Assembly: GCA_965267475.1 (NCBI GenBank)
Contig: OZ254079.1
Span: 2,976,001 to 3,040,000, forward strand
Origin: JBCBKU01 sp965267475
GTDB lineage: Bacteria > Pseudomonadota > Alphaproteobacteria > Rhodobacterales > Rhodobacteraceae
Length of the DNA: 64,000 nucleotides
Direction of reading: 5' to 3'
The notes below the pieces were generated by a model. That model made no database searches. It saw only the letters and a program-made list of their open reading frames with translations, and was not told where the DNA came from. This document shows positions 34,243 to 42,957 of the stretch, in pieces (within the stretch, counting starts at the first letter, position 1; every line of letters begins with the position of its first letter). The position numbers and the translations under genes were made by a program.

Positions 34243-36210
34243 ATGACCCTGGATTGGATTAGCGTTGGACAAGCCAGCGAACTTCCGGAGGGACGCGTCA
34301 AAACGGTGTCGGCCCGAAACGTGTTTCTCTGCCTATCGCATTTCGACGGGCAATGGGCCGCGATGGACAATCACTGCCCGCATCAGGGTGGCCCCTTGGG
34401 GGAAGGCACGATCGAGCGCGGCACAGACGGGGCCTGCTGGATACGCTGCCCCTGGCACGGCTGGGACTTTGACCCGCTGACCGGCGCTCCGCCCGGCGGG
34501 CACGAGGATACGGGCCAGAAGACCTATCCAGTTGAGGTCCGGGACGGTGAGGTGTTTGTGGGGTTGGAACCTGAGCCACCCCATACCCGGACCGTGACCG
34601 ATGCCATGGCCGAGACCATGGTCAATTGGGGGATCAAGCGTGTCTTCGGAATGGTCGGGCACTCCAACTTGGGCCTTGCCGATGCGATCCGGCGCCGCAC
34701 CGTGGACGGCGAGATGTCCTATATCGGGATCCGGCACGAAGGGGCGGCGGCCTTTGCCGCCTCGGCTTACGGCAAATTGACCGGTAGGCCTGCTGCTTGC
34801 CTGACCATCGCTGGACCAGGTGCCACAAACCTTCTGACCGGTATGTGGGATGCCAAGGTTGATCGCGCCCCGGTTTTGGCCCTTACCGGGCAAGTTCAGA
34901 CGCAAGTGTTTGGCCCGGGCGCTTTTCAGGACATCGACCTGAAATCCGCGTTCCAGGCGGTCAGCCGGTTTTCGCAACCCGTGTTGTCGACCTCGAACCA
35001 TCCGGAATTGGCTGCTCTCGCGATCAAGACCGCGCTGATCGAACGCGATGTCGCCCATCTGATCTTCCCCGATGATGTCCAGACGCAACCCAGCGACGCC
35101 CCTGCCCGTGGTCCAGAGGGCCGGATCAGCGGACCGATCGTCAAACCTTCGGATGGGGATGTCGAGGCGGCGCTGGCCATGATCGCTACGTCAAAACGGC
35201 CGATGATCGTCATGGGTCATGGCGCGTGGGAGGCCCGGGAAAGCATCATCGCCCTGGCTGAAGCCTTGGGCGCACCGGTCGTGACAACCTTCAAGGGGAA
35301 AGGGCTGATCCCCGACAGCCATCCCAATGCCGCGGGCGTGCTTGGTCGCTCGGGCACGCCAATTGCAAGCTGGTTCATGAACGAATGCGATCTTCAGATC
35401 GTGCTGGGCGCATCCTTTTCGAACCACACCGGGATCAACCCCGGCAAACCGACGATCCAGGTGGATTTCGAACGGATGCAACTGGGCAAGTTCCATCCCG
35501 TGACGCTTCCCGTATGGGGGGAAATCGGTGCGTTCTGTTCGGCGCTGTCGCCTGTTTTGAAAAGACATTCAGATGCAGCCGATCAGATCTCCGAACTGGC
35601 CGAGCGATGGCAGATGTGGCGCGCCGAAAAGGCAGGTCGCTTGCAGGAAGAAGGCGCTCACGGTGTTCATTCGGTCGCGGTTTTTGAGGCGCTTTCAAGG
35701 GTCGCTCCGGATGATGCGCTGATTGCCGTCGATGTCGGCAACAACACCTATTCCTTCGGGCGGTACTTCGAGACGAAGGGCCAGCGGGTCATGATGTCGG
35801 GATACCTGGGCTCGATCGGCTTTGCCCTTCCCGCCGCCATGGGCGCCTGGGCTGCGACGCAGGACAATGACGCCTTCCAAGGCCGAAAGGTCATTTCGAT
35901 CTCGGGCGATGGCGGTTTTGGCCAATACGCGATGGAGCTGACCACGGCCGTCAAGTACGGCATGAATATCACCCATATCCTGCTTCACAACGACGAGCTT
36001 GGCAAAATCTCGAAAGAACAGCGGTCTGGCGAATGGCCCGTGTGGGAAACTTCGCTCGTGAACCCGTCTTTCGCGGCCTTTGCGCGGCTTTGCGGCGCCC
36101 ATGGCGCAAAGGTCACGAAGGGGACCGAGGTCGAGGCCGCCATTGCCGAAGCGCTTGCTGTCGACGGCCCCGCCCTTGTGGAAATCATGACGGATGCCGA
36201 ACTGATCTAG
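34243..36210 (+). CDS. Rieske ferredoxin domain fused to TPP-dependent enzyme (pyruvate oxidase/acetolactate synthase superfamily)
   Basis: 655 residues from ATG 34243. Residues 1-108 form a Rieske [2Fe-2S] domain with CPH (45-47) and CPWH (69-72). From about residue 113 a complete three-domain TPP enzyme follows: catalytic Glu at 166 in RHEGAAAFAASAYGKLTG, GPGATNLLTGMWDA, a central domain with MGHGAWEARESI, and the C-terminal TPP motif ISGDGGFGQYAMELT ... NDELG. The TPP part resembles pyruvate oxidase and related decarboxylases. A cluster directly attached to a TPP domain could take electrons from the hydroxyalkyl-TPP intermediate. Substrate and electron acceptor are unknown. It lies alone between the ars and zinc loci. 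Confidence 0.85.
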   Translation: MTLDWISVGQASELPEGRVKTVSARNVFLCLSHFDGQWAAMDNHCPHQGGPLGEGTIERGTDGACWIRCPWHGWDFDPLTGAPPGGHEDTGQKTYPVEVRDGEVFVGLEPEPPHTRTVTDAMAETMVNWGIKRVFGMVGHSNLGLADAIRRRTVDGEMSYIGIRHEGAAAFAASAYGKLTGRPAACLTIAGPGATNLLTGMWDAKVDRAPVLALTGQVQTQVFGPGAFQDIDLKSAFQAVSRFSQPVLSTSNHPELAALAIKTALIERDVAHLIFPDDVQTQPSDAPARGPEGRISGPIVKPSDGDVEAALAMIATSKRPMIVMGHGAWEARESIIALAEALGAPVVTTFKGKGLIPDSHPNAAGVLGRSGTPIASWFMNECDLQIVLGASFSNHTGINPGKPTIQVDFERMQLGKFHPVTLPVWGEIGAFCSALSPVLKRHSDAADQISELAERWQMWRAEKAGRLQEEGAHGVHSVAVFEALSRVAPDDALIAVDVGNNTYSFGRYFETKGQRVMMSGYLGSIGFALPAAMGAWAATQDNDAFQGRKVISISGDGGFGQYAMELTTAVKYGMNITHILLHNDELGKISKEQRSGEWPVWETSLVNPSFAAFARLCGAHGAKVTKGTEVEAAIAEALAVDGPALVEIMTDAELI

Positions 36211-36262
36211 CGTCCGGCACACAAAAACGGTGTGATCTCGAACATCGGCCCTGGGGGATAAC

Positions 36263-37336
36263 CTATTTCAGGCAGTTGACCAGCGAAGTGGCAAGCCCGG
36301 TCAGTAGCTGTGGGTAAAGATCCGGGCCCGGTTCGTATGCCGATCCCAGCGGGTCCAACACACCTGTGGTCGCATCGGTGCCGTCCATCACTACAGCGAC
36401 CACGTTCGGATTGTATTGCGGTTCCGACAGAACGCAGGTGATCCCTTCTTCCCGAACCCGTTCCTGAATTTCCGCCACCCGCGCAGGCCCAGGTTCTGAC
36501 GCGTCGGATATGGAAATTGCTCCTGACGCGGGAAAGTCGAACGCCGTTTCAAAGTACTGATAGGCGTCATGGAAGACGACGAACCGACCACCCCTTACGG
36601 GGTCGACAAGCGCCGTGATATCGGCCTTTAGAGCTGTCAGTTCTTCGCGTGCCGTGGCGGCGTTCGCGAAATACACACCTGCATTGTCGGGATCGACAGA
36701 GGACAGTTCGGCGGCGATCACGTTAAGCCATGTCGCCGCATTGTCCGGGGACAGCCAGGCATGGGGATCGTGGGCGCCGTGGGCATGGTCGTCATGACCA
36801 TGATCGTCGTGCTCGGCGTGATCGTCATCGTGGTCGGCGTGATCGTCGTGCTCGGCGTGATCCTCATGATCGTGGTCGTCGTCTTTCGCTTCGCCGTGCG
36901 CTTCGTGGTCATGATCATCGTCGTGATCGTGATCATCGTCCTTCGCCTCAGCATGATCATCGTGATCATGTGCCTCAAACAAGGCGCTCTCACGCATATC
37001 CAGAAGGGTTGTGCCGTCGACATCAAGCAGCGATGTCACGCTCGCGTTTTTGGCCAGCGTATCAATAGCGCCGTCCATCCAAGGCGTCATATCTGCGCCC
37101 ATCCAGAAGACCAGATTGGCGGTTTCAAGCGCTCGCGCCTCGGACGGGCGAAGGCTGTATTCGTGTGGCGACGCGCCGGGCTGGACAATCAAAGACGGGG
37201 TCCCGACTCCGGCCATCACGCGGGCGACAAGCGAATGCACCGGCGCGATGTCTGTCGCAACCGACGGAACATCGGCCAAAAGGGTGCCGCCCATCAATGA
37301 GGCGAACAGGCTTGTTGGCAGGAGCATTCTGGACAT
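36263..37336 (-). CDS. znuA: Zinc ABC transporter substrate-binding protein ZnuA
   Basis: Periplasmic zinc-binding protein, 357 residues from the ATG at 37336 (MSRMLLPTSLF), with a signal peptide to about residue 21; the longer upstream frame crosses the Zur sites and is rejected. Zinc ligands are expected at H58 (GASPHEY), H192 (DPHAWLSP) and the His in VVFHDAYQYFE. Residues 121-192 form an unusually long His/Asp-rich loop with a duplicated EAKDDDHDH block about 19 residues apart, probably a zinc scavenging or sensing arm. It is divergent from zur-znuC-znuB and shares Zur sites with it. Confidence 0.93.
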   Translation of the reverse strand: MSRMLLPTSLFASLMGGTLLADVPSVATDIAPVHSLVARVMAGVGTPSLIVQPGASPHEYSLRPSEARALETANLVFWMGADMTPWMDGAIDTLAKNASVTSLLDVDGTTLLDMRESALFEAHDHDDHAEAKDDDHDHDDDHDHEAHGEAKDDDHDHEDHAEHDDHADHDDDHAEHDDHGHDDHAHGAHDPHAWLSPDNAATWLNVIAAELSSVDPDNAGVYFANAATAREELTALKADITALVDPVRGGRFVVFHDAYQYFETAFDFPASGAISISDASEPGPARVAEIQERVREEGITCVLSEPQYNPNVVAVVMDGTDATTGVLDPLGSAYEPGPDLYPQLLTGLATSLVNCLK

Positions 37337-37351
37337 CGGACCACCCATGTG

Positions 37352-37390
37352 ATTGTATAACATTACAGCCACTACATGATATAACATAAC
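37352..37390. promoter_or_regulatory. Tandem Zur-box-like operators between znuA and zur
   Basis: Two 15-bp copies with core TATAACAT lie in the same orientation, ATTGTATAACATTAC (37352-37366) and ATGATATAACATAAC (37376-37390), identical at 12 of 15 positions and 24 bp apart. Alphaproteobacterial Zur sites are AT-rich with GTTATAxxATAAC-type arms. Their position between the divergent znuA and zur genes predicts zinc-dependent repression of both. The copies were found by eye. Confidence 0.65.
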
Positions 37391-37411
37391 ATCGCAAGCA
37401 AGATCAAAACG

Positions 37412-37909
37412 ATGCCAGAGCACCGCAAAACCCCGGTGGCAGAGACCGACCAAGCCCTTGCGCAAGACGTCAAGGAAGCCCTGGCCGATGCCGACGCTCA
37501 TTGTGCCTCGGAGGGGCTGAACCTGACGCCTGTTCGCCGCAAAGTGCTTGAGTTTCTCTTGGTCGAGGGCAAGGCGCTGGGCGCTTATGCCATCCTTGAT
37601 CTGTTGCGTGGCGCCGGGTTCAAGTCGCAACCGCCCGTCGCCTATCGCGCGCTCGATTTTCTGGCCGAGCATGGATTTGTCCACAAGGTCGAGAAGCTGA
37701 ATGCCTTTGTCGCTTGCGCGCATCCAAGCGAAGATCATTCGCCCGCCTTCATGATCTGCCGCGTCTGCGACTCGGTTGCCGAGACACAGTCGTCCTCAAC
37801 CAGAAGCGGGCTCGGCTCAGCCGCAAAGGAAAGCGGGTTCCGGATCGAGAAGACCGTTCTGGAGGCCGAAGGGATCTGTCCAGGCTGCGCCGCCGAGGCG
37901 CGTACATGA
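37412..37909 (+). CDS. zur: Zinc uptake regulator Zur (Fur family)
   Basis: 165-residue Fur-family repressor. The winged-helix DNA-binding part runs to about residue 85 (NLTPVRRKVLEFLLVEGKALGAYAILDLL, PVAYRALDFLAEHGFVHKVE). The dimerisation domain has CAHPSEDHSPAFMICRVCDS and ends with CPGC, giving the two CxxC pairs of the structural zinc site. Zn-Zur should bind the sites upstream and repress znuA and zur-znuCB. It overlaps znuC by ATGA. Confidence 0.94.
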   Translation: MPEHRKTPVAETDQALAQDVKEALADADAHCASEGLNLTPVRRKVLEFLLVEGKALGAYAILDLLRGAGFKSQPPVAYRALDFLAEHGFVHKVEKLNAFVACAHPSEDHSPAFMICRVCDSVAETQSSSTRSGLGSAAKESGFRIEKTVLEAEGICPGCAAEART

Positions 37910-38646
37910 GCCTTATCAGCCTTTCTAATCTAAGCGTCGCCTATAGCGGCAAAACCGTGCTTTCGCATGTCGATCTGGAAATCGATCCGGGCGAGATTGT
38001 TACGATTGTGGGTCCGAACGGGTCCGGCAAGACCAGCCTTTTCAAGGCGATCATCGGTTCGGTGGAACCGGCGTCGGGTCGTATTGAAAAGCAGGCTGGG
38101 CTGCGCATCGGCTATGTGCCGCAACGTCTGCACATCGACCAAACTTTGCCGATCACGGTTGAGCGGTTCCTGCGCCTGACGGGCCGCGTCAGCCGCCAGA
38201 CCAGCACAGCAGCGCTTGAGACCGCAGGCGTTCCAGATCTGTTAAAGCAACAGATGTCCCGGCTTTCCGGTGGGCAATTCCAACGGATCCTTCTGGCGCG
38301 GGCGCTGATAGACCGCCCTGACGTACTATTGCTGGACGAAGCGACCCAGGGGCTGGACCAGTCCGGATCGGCGGCATTTTATCGACAGATCGAGGCCGTT
38401 CGGAATGAGACCGGAACCGCGATACTGATGATCAGCCACGAATTGCATGTGGTGATGAGCGCGTCCGACCGCGTCATATGCCTGAACGGGCATGTCTGCT
38501 GCGCAGGCACCCCTGCTGTCGTCGCATCTGCGCCAGAGTATCGGGCGCTGTTCGGATCCGGCACCGGAGGCGCCCTGGCCCTTTACCGGCACGATCATGA
38601 CCATGATCACCATCACGCCCAGACGCCGTCCGAGGCCGCAGAGTAG
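37906..38646 (+). CDS. znuC: Zinc ABC transporter ATP-binding protein ZnuC
   Basis: ATPase of 246 residues. Walker A GPNGSGKTS, Q-loop in GYVPQRLH, signature LSGGQFQRI, Walker B VLLLDEATQGLD and the H-loop ISHELHV are all intact. The ATG overlaps the zur stop. The C-terminus carries a His/Asp cluster (RHDHDHDHHHAQ), uncommon for the ATPase and possibly a cytosolic zinc-binding tail. It couples ATP hydrolysis to ZnuB transport. Confidence 0.94.
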   Translation: MSLISLSNLSVAYSGKTVLSHVDLEIDPGEIVTIVGPNGSGKTSLFKAIIGSVEPASGRIEKQAGLRIGYVPQRLHIDQTLPITVERFLRLTGRVSRQTSTAALETAGVPDLLKQQMSRLSGGQFQRILLARALIDRPDVLLLDEATQGLDQSGSAAFYRQIEAVRNETGTAILMISHELHVVMSASDRVICLNGHVCCAGTPAVVASAPEYRALFGSGTGGALALYRHDHDHDHHHAQTPSEAAE

Positions 38647-39443
38647 TGCTTGACGATTTCATGACCCGCGCGACATTGGCCGGCATCGGCGTCGCCATTG
38701 CTGCAGCGCCCCTGGGCTGTTTTGTCGTGTGGCGCCGCATGGCCTATTTCGGCGACGCAACGGCCCATGCTGCCATCTTGGGTGTGGCCCTGTCTCTGAC
38801 GTTTCAGACATCGATCTTTTTCGGCGCCGTCTTCGTTGCGTTGGTGATGGCCACCGTTGTGACCATGCTGTCGGGTCGCGGTTATGCAATGGATACACTC
38901 TTGGGTGTGCTGGCTCATTCGTCACTGGCCTTCGGTCTTGTCGCAGTGTCCTTTTTGTCTGGCATCCGTATTGACCTGATGGCTTATCTTTTCGGAGATA
39001 TCCTTGCCGTATCGCGAACTGATCTGGTTGTGATTTGGGGTGGAGCCCTCGCCGTGGTTGGCTTGGTCGCATGGCGCTGGTCGCCCCTTCTGACGGCCAC
39101 GCTGAATGAAGAATTGGCTTATTCCGCAGGGCTGAACCCGCGCCGGGAGCAAATGGTCTTGACGCTGTCGCTTGCGATCACGGTTGCCGTCGCCATAAAG
39201 GTCGTTGGTGTCCTTCTGATTGCTGCCATGCTTATCATCCCGGCCGCGGCAGCGCGGGGACTGTCCCGAACACCGGAAGCCATGGCTGCGATTGCAGCCG
39301 CAATCGGCGCTTTTTCAGCCGTCGCTGGTCTGCGGTCAGCCTATGTCTTCGACACCCCGGCGGGTCCATCGATCGTTTGCGTCGCCGCCTTGTGCTTTGC
39401 GGTGTTCGGATTGGCGGGATGGCGCGGCAAATCCCCGGGCTAG
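38646..39443 (+). CDS. znuB: Zinc ABC transporter permease ZnuB
   Basis: 265-residue permease with about eight membrane segments of the ABC-3 family. The motif RRMAYFGDATAHAAILGVAL near the N-terminus and AAMLIIPAAAARGLSRTPEAM near residue 200 are typical. The GTG start shares one base with the znuC stop; an ATG six codons in is an alternative. It is the last gene of zur-znuC-znuB. Confidence 0.94.
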   Translation: MLDDFMTRATLAGIGVAIAAAPLGCFVVWRRMAYFGDATAHAAILGVALSLTFQTSIFFGAVFVALVMATVVTMLSGRGYAMDTLLGVLAHSSLAFGLVAVSFLSGIRIDLMAYLFGDILAVSRTDLVVIWGGALAVVGLVAWRWSPLLTATLNEELAYSAGLNPRREQMVLTLSLAITVAVAIKVVGVLLIAAMLIIPAAAARGLSRTPEAMAAIAAAIGAFSAVAGLRSAYVFDTPAGPSIVCVAALCFAVFGLAGWRGKSPG

Positions 39444-39516
39444 GCCAACCTCGTCCGCTGGTGGGCCGACCGCGATGTCAGATCGGGTCATTGGGGCCGT
39501 GCGAGACCACAAAGGC

Positions 39517-40380
39517 TCAAACTGCCGCCACCTGCTCAGCAAGGCGGGCCGCGTCGGCATAGGGCGTGAAAGGTGGCAACACGGCAGACCAGCGGTCGTC
39601 CCCTGTTCGCAGCGCCAAGAGCGCCTTGATGCTCGGGACAAGGTCGGGGCCCGCCATAAGCGCCCTTTGCGCCGCAACACGGCTCACCAGGTGCGGCGGC
39701 GGCGCGTGCCTTTCTGCCCAGATGGCTGCGGAGGCTTCGCAGGTCAGGTTCACCGTGGCCGAGATACAGCCCGCAAACCCGGCGGCCTGAGCATGGGCCA
39801 GGCTGGTTTCGGAACTGGGAAAAACCGCCAGCCCCGGCACGGCGGCCCGGACTTCCCTTGCAAAACCCAGATCGCCTGAAGAATCTTTGACCCCTTTGAA
39901 GCGCTCCGGCGCGGCGCCGGCCAGATGCGCCATCACCGACGGTGGAATGGCCAGGCCCGTCATTTGCGGAAAATTATAGAAGTAGATTGCGATCCGGCGG
40001 TCACCCAAAGCGTCATGCAAAGCTAGATACCAGGCAACCAACCCCGCCTCGCTGACAGGTTTGTAGTAATAGGGCGGCAGAACCAACGCGACCGGATAGC
40101 CCAGGTCATCCGCATATTCAGTCAGCGCAATGGTTTCGGCCAAGGCCGGGGCTCCGGTCCCGACCATCAGGCGTTCAATCGGACAGGCGGCAGCCGCCGC
40201 CTTCATGACCAGGCGACGCGCGCCAGCGTCGAATGAGTTGGCCTCGCCCGTCGACCCGAGAATGTTCAGCCCATCGCAACCATGGGACAAAGCCCATTGG
40301 CAATGGTCATCGAACAAGGCGACGATGGGCGCGCCGTTGGCGTCGACGGGCGTCGGGATTGCGGCGATAACACCTTGCAT
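39517..40380 (-). CDS. Dihydrodipicolinate synthase-family aldolase/lyase
   Basis: Class I aldolase (DapA/NanA fold), 287 residues from the ATG at 40380. The substrate carboxylate-binding motif is GSTGEANSF; the proton-relay Tyr lies in YFYNFPQMTG (about 132) and the Schiff-base Lys in GVKDSSGD (about 160). Active-site spacing is normal, but local sequence differs from housekeeping dapA, so it probably cleaves or makes a pyruvate-derived sugar acid or related compound. Encoded alone between znuB and tRNA-Ser; no linked pathway gene gives the substrate. Confidence 0.85.
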   Translation of the reverse strand: MQGVIAAIPTPVDANGAPIVALFDDHCQWALSHGCDGLNILGSTGEANSFDAGARRLVMKAAAAACPIERLMVGTGAPALAETIALTEYADDLGYPVALVLPPYYYKPVSEAGLVAWYLALHDALGDRRIAIYFYNFPQMTGLAIPPSVMAHLAGAAPERFKGVKDSSGDLGFAREVRAAVPGLAVFPSSETSLAHAQAAGFAGCISATVNLTCEASAAIWAERHAPPPHLVSRVAAQRALMAGPDLVPSIKALLALRTGDDRWSAVLPPFTPYADAARLAEQVAAV

Positions 40381-40488
40381 TGTGTCGCATCCTTTTCGGT
40401 TTTGTCGCGCGTGTCGCACGACGGGTCCATTCCGGCACATCGCCCGGCAATTGCCTTCGTCCGCAGACGTGTCTTGTCGATTTTTGAA

Positions 40489-40578
40489 TGGCGGAGACGA
40501 AGGGATTCGAACCCTCGAGACGGTTTCCCGCCTACTCCCTTAGCAGGGGAGCGCCTTCGACCACTCGGCCACGTCTCC
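40489..40578 (-). tRNA. tRNA-Ser (anticodon GCU)
   Basis: On the minus strand a 90-nt tRNA with encoded CCA. The acceptor stem GGAGACG pairs with CGTCTCC. The anticodon arm CTCCC-CTGCTAA-GGGAG gives anticodon GCU, reading AGC/AGU. A long variable arm, typical of serine tRNAs, and the T-loop GGTTCGAATCC are present. Confidence 0.95.
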
Positions 40579-40784
40579 GCCGACCCGTTTAGTTGGGCAA
40601 GCCCGGGGAAACAAGCGCTTTCGCCCACGGTCACCCGCATGAGGAAACGGTTCTCAGCGAACTGAGATTTGTGGACATCCACAGTTCATCGCGCGCCCGT
40701 GACGTGTTTTGTAACAATTTTACAACGAAATTGTTCCATCTTCGTTCGCGAAGCCCTAGTCTTTATCCACAGGAGGCACGTCTT

Positions 40785-41297
40785 ATGAGGGTTCTACGGC
40801 CCGGACGGCATGCCGTCGTCTGGTTTGCTTTTCTGATTGCCACAGGGGCCGCAATGGCCAGCCCCCGAACAAGCTCGTTTCAGTTCGATCCGGTCTTTTT
40901 CAAGACCTGCCATCACTATGAAAACCGCGCCAAATTCAAACCGAGGCATGCGGGTTCCGCGCTTGAGGTCTTTCTGGCCGAAGCCTGCAGGGACGCTTTG
41001 GATAGTCTGACCAAAAGGGTCGATACGTCGCCCTACGAACGCAAGCGGGCAACGATCTTCCTGGCGCACCTGACCGAGTTGAAGTCCACTGTTCTGACCA
41101 TCAACCGGGAACGCCTTTTCGGTAAGAACGCCGGACCGCGCACCCAGCTTCAGACCGACGCGCGCATTCCGAAAAAATATGCACCGATTGGTCCGATCAC
41201 GCGGACCGGGGAATACCTGATCGCGCGGGAAATCGGGCTTCTGGCCGCCTATGACGATTGGGCGGACGTGACCGATTTCGAAATCGCTGGACGCTAG
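40785..41297 (+). CDS. Secreted hypothetical protein
   Basis: 170 residues from an ATG preceded by a strong AGGAGG. A signal peptide or N-terminal anchor runs to about residue 26 (WFAFLIATGAAMASP). The mature part is basic and helical with paired cysteines (CHHYEN, CRDAL). I do not recognise the family. It stands alone after a 200-bp gap from tRNA-Ser and is convergent with ychF. A periplasmic location is the only inference. Confidence 0.75.
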   Translation: MRVLRPGRHAVVWFAFLIATGAAMASPRTSSFQFDPVFFKTCHHYENRAKFKPRHAGSALEVFLAEACRDALDSLTKRVDTSPYERKRATIFLAHLTELKSTVLTINRERLFGKNAGPRTQLQTDARIPKKYAPIGPITRTGEYLIAREIGLLAAYDDWADVTDFEIAGR

Positions 41298-41306
41298 ACC
41301 GACAGG

Positions 41307-42404
41307 CTAAGTGTTGAAAAGGAAGTGCAGGACATCACCGTCCTTGACCTCGTAGCCTTTGCCTTCTGCACGCATCTTGCCCGCATCCTTGGCGCCCGCT
41401 TCGCCCCCGAGCGCGACATAATCGTCATAGGCGATGGTTTCGGCCCGGATGAAGCCCTTCTCGAAATCGCCATGGATCACGCCAGCGGCCTGCGGTGCCA
41501 GGGTCCCTTCCCGGATCGTCCAGGCGCGCGCTTCCTTCGGGCCTGCTGTGAAATAGGTCTGCAACCCAAGAAGATCATACCCGGCCCGGATCAGACGGCT
41601 TAGCCCTGCTTCGTCCAAACCCAATTCCGACAGGAACTCCACCGCCTCCTCATCTTCAAGCTGGGCGATTTCTTCTTCGATCTTCGCCGATATCACGACC
41701 GATGCCGCACCTTCCGCTGCCGCCATCTCGGCTGCCTTGGCGGATAATTCGTTGCCCGCGGCGGCGTCTTCCTCGCCCACATTGCACACGTAAAGCACAG
41801 GCTTGGCGGTCAGCAATTGCAACATGGCCCAGGCTTTTGCGTCTTCGTCCGACACATCGACGGTCCGCGCCGGTTTGCCGTCCGACAAGACCGCCTCGGC
41901 CGCTTTCAGAAGACGTTCCTGCTGAACCGCTTCCTTGTCGCCACCACGGACTTTCCGAACGATGCCCTGCAACCGTTTCTCGATCGATTCAAGATCGGCC
42001 AGCATCAACTCGGTCTCGATGATTTGCGCATCGGCCACCGGGTCAACACGGCCTTCCACATGGGTCACATCATCGTCGTCGAAACACCGCAGCACATGGG
42101 CAATGGCATCAACTTCGCGGATATTGGCCAGAAACTGGTTTCCCAGCCCCTCTCCCTTTGAGGCGCCTTTAACCAGACCCGCGATGTCGACAAAGGTCAT
42201 GCGCGCCGGGATCACCTCTTTCGACTGCGCGATCTGGGCAAGTTTGGTCAGACGCGGATCTGGCACGGCCACTTCGCCGACATTGGGCTCGATCGTGCAA
42301 AACGGGAAATTGGCCGCTTGCGCAGCCGCCGTCTTGGTCAACGCATTGAACAGCGTCGATTTTCCCACATTGGGAAGGCCCACAACGCCCGTCTTGAAAC
42401 CCAT
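41307..42404 (-). CDS. ychF: Redox-regulated ATPase/GTPase YchF (OBG family)
   Basis: 365-residue P-loop protein. G1 GLPNVGKSTLFNAL, G2/G3 region DIAGLVKGASKGEGLGN, and the NxxE-type G4 (NVGEED) that gives ATP preference are present, followed by the C-terminal TGS-like domain (LQTYFTAGPKEARAWTI). ATG follows GGAGG. It binds the ribosome and functions in stress response. Full length for the family. Confidence 0.97.
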   Translation of the reverse strand: MGFKTGVVGLPNVGKSTLFNALTKTAAAQAANFPFCTIEPNVGEVAVPDPRLTKLAQIAQSKEVIPARMTFVDIAGLVKGASKGEGLGNQFLANIREVDAIAHVLRCFDDDDVTHVEGRVDPVADAQIIETELMLADLESIEKRLQGIVRKVRGGDKEAVQQERLLKAAEAVLSDGKPARTVDVSDEDAKAWAMLQLLTAKPVLYVCNVGEEDAAAGNELSAKAAEMAAAEGAASVVISAKIEEEIAQLEDEEAVEFLSELGLDEAGLSRLIRAGYDLLGLQTYFTAGPKEARAWTIREGTLAPQAAGVIHGDFEKGFIRAETIAYDDYVALGGEAGAKDAGKMRAEGKGYEVKDGDVLHFLFNT

Positions 42405-42494
42405 GTTCGCCTCCGAATTTGCCCGTGCGACATATGTCGGAGCGTCAAGCGCCGCAAGCCGTGTTAGGCTGCCGCCATGACACGGAGGTCACCC

Positions 42495-42899
42495 ATGCAA
42501 CTTTTTCCCTATCTTACCTTTGACGGCAATGCGGCCCAGGCCGCAGCGTTCTATGCGGATGTCGCAGGCAGCCCGGCGCCCGAAATCATGCGGTTTGGCG
42601 ATATGCCGGATCAGCCCTGGGTGACCGATGAGATCAAGGATCGGGTCGCCCATACGCGCGTGGCCTTCGCGGGCACACATATCATGATATCGGACACGAT
42701 GGGCAATGAGCCCTTCCCAGGCCATTCAGGCTTCTCGATCAACATATCGATGGACACGGTCGAAGACGGCGAAGCGTTGTTCAACATGCTGGCTGATGGG
42801 GGCGAGGTCACCATGGAATGGGCGCCCACGTTCTGGGCCAAGGGCTTTGGCACGTGCAGGGACCGGTTTGGCGTCGCCTGGATGGTCAATGTCGAGTAG
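42495..42899 (+). CDS. VOC-fold protein, PhnB/YdcS-like (glyoxalase superfamily)
   Basis: 134 residues from ATG 42495, with GGAGG six bases upstream. The PhnB pattern LFPYLTFDGNAAQAAAFYADV is followed by paired beta-alpha-beta modules and the end WMVNV. Such proteins are small metal-binding or binding-only VOC dimers whose substrates are mostly unknown. No operon partner is evident. It lies between ychF and trpA. Confidence 0.8.
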   Translation: MQLFPYLTFDGNAAQAAAFYADVAGSPAPEIMRFGDMPDQPWVTDEIKDRVAHTRVAFAGTHIMISDTMGNEPFPGHSGFSINISMDTVEDGEALFNMLADGGEVTMEWAPTFWAKGFGTCRDRFGVAWMVNVE

Positions 42900-42957
42900 G
42901 CGTTGACGCCGCGCGTGACCTGTCGCACACCCGTGTCCGATCAGAAGGGACGGGACC

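Noticed and set aside
36718..37300. Plus- and minus-strand frames rich in Val/Ile or Met/Thr across the znuA His/Asp loop
   Set aside because: They are other-frame readings of the repeated GAT/CAT codons of znuA and have no ribosome-binding site or homologous pattern.
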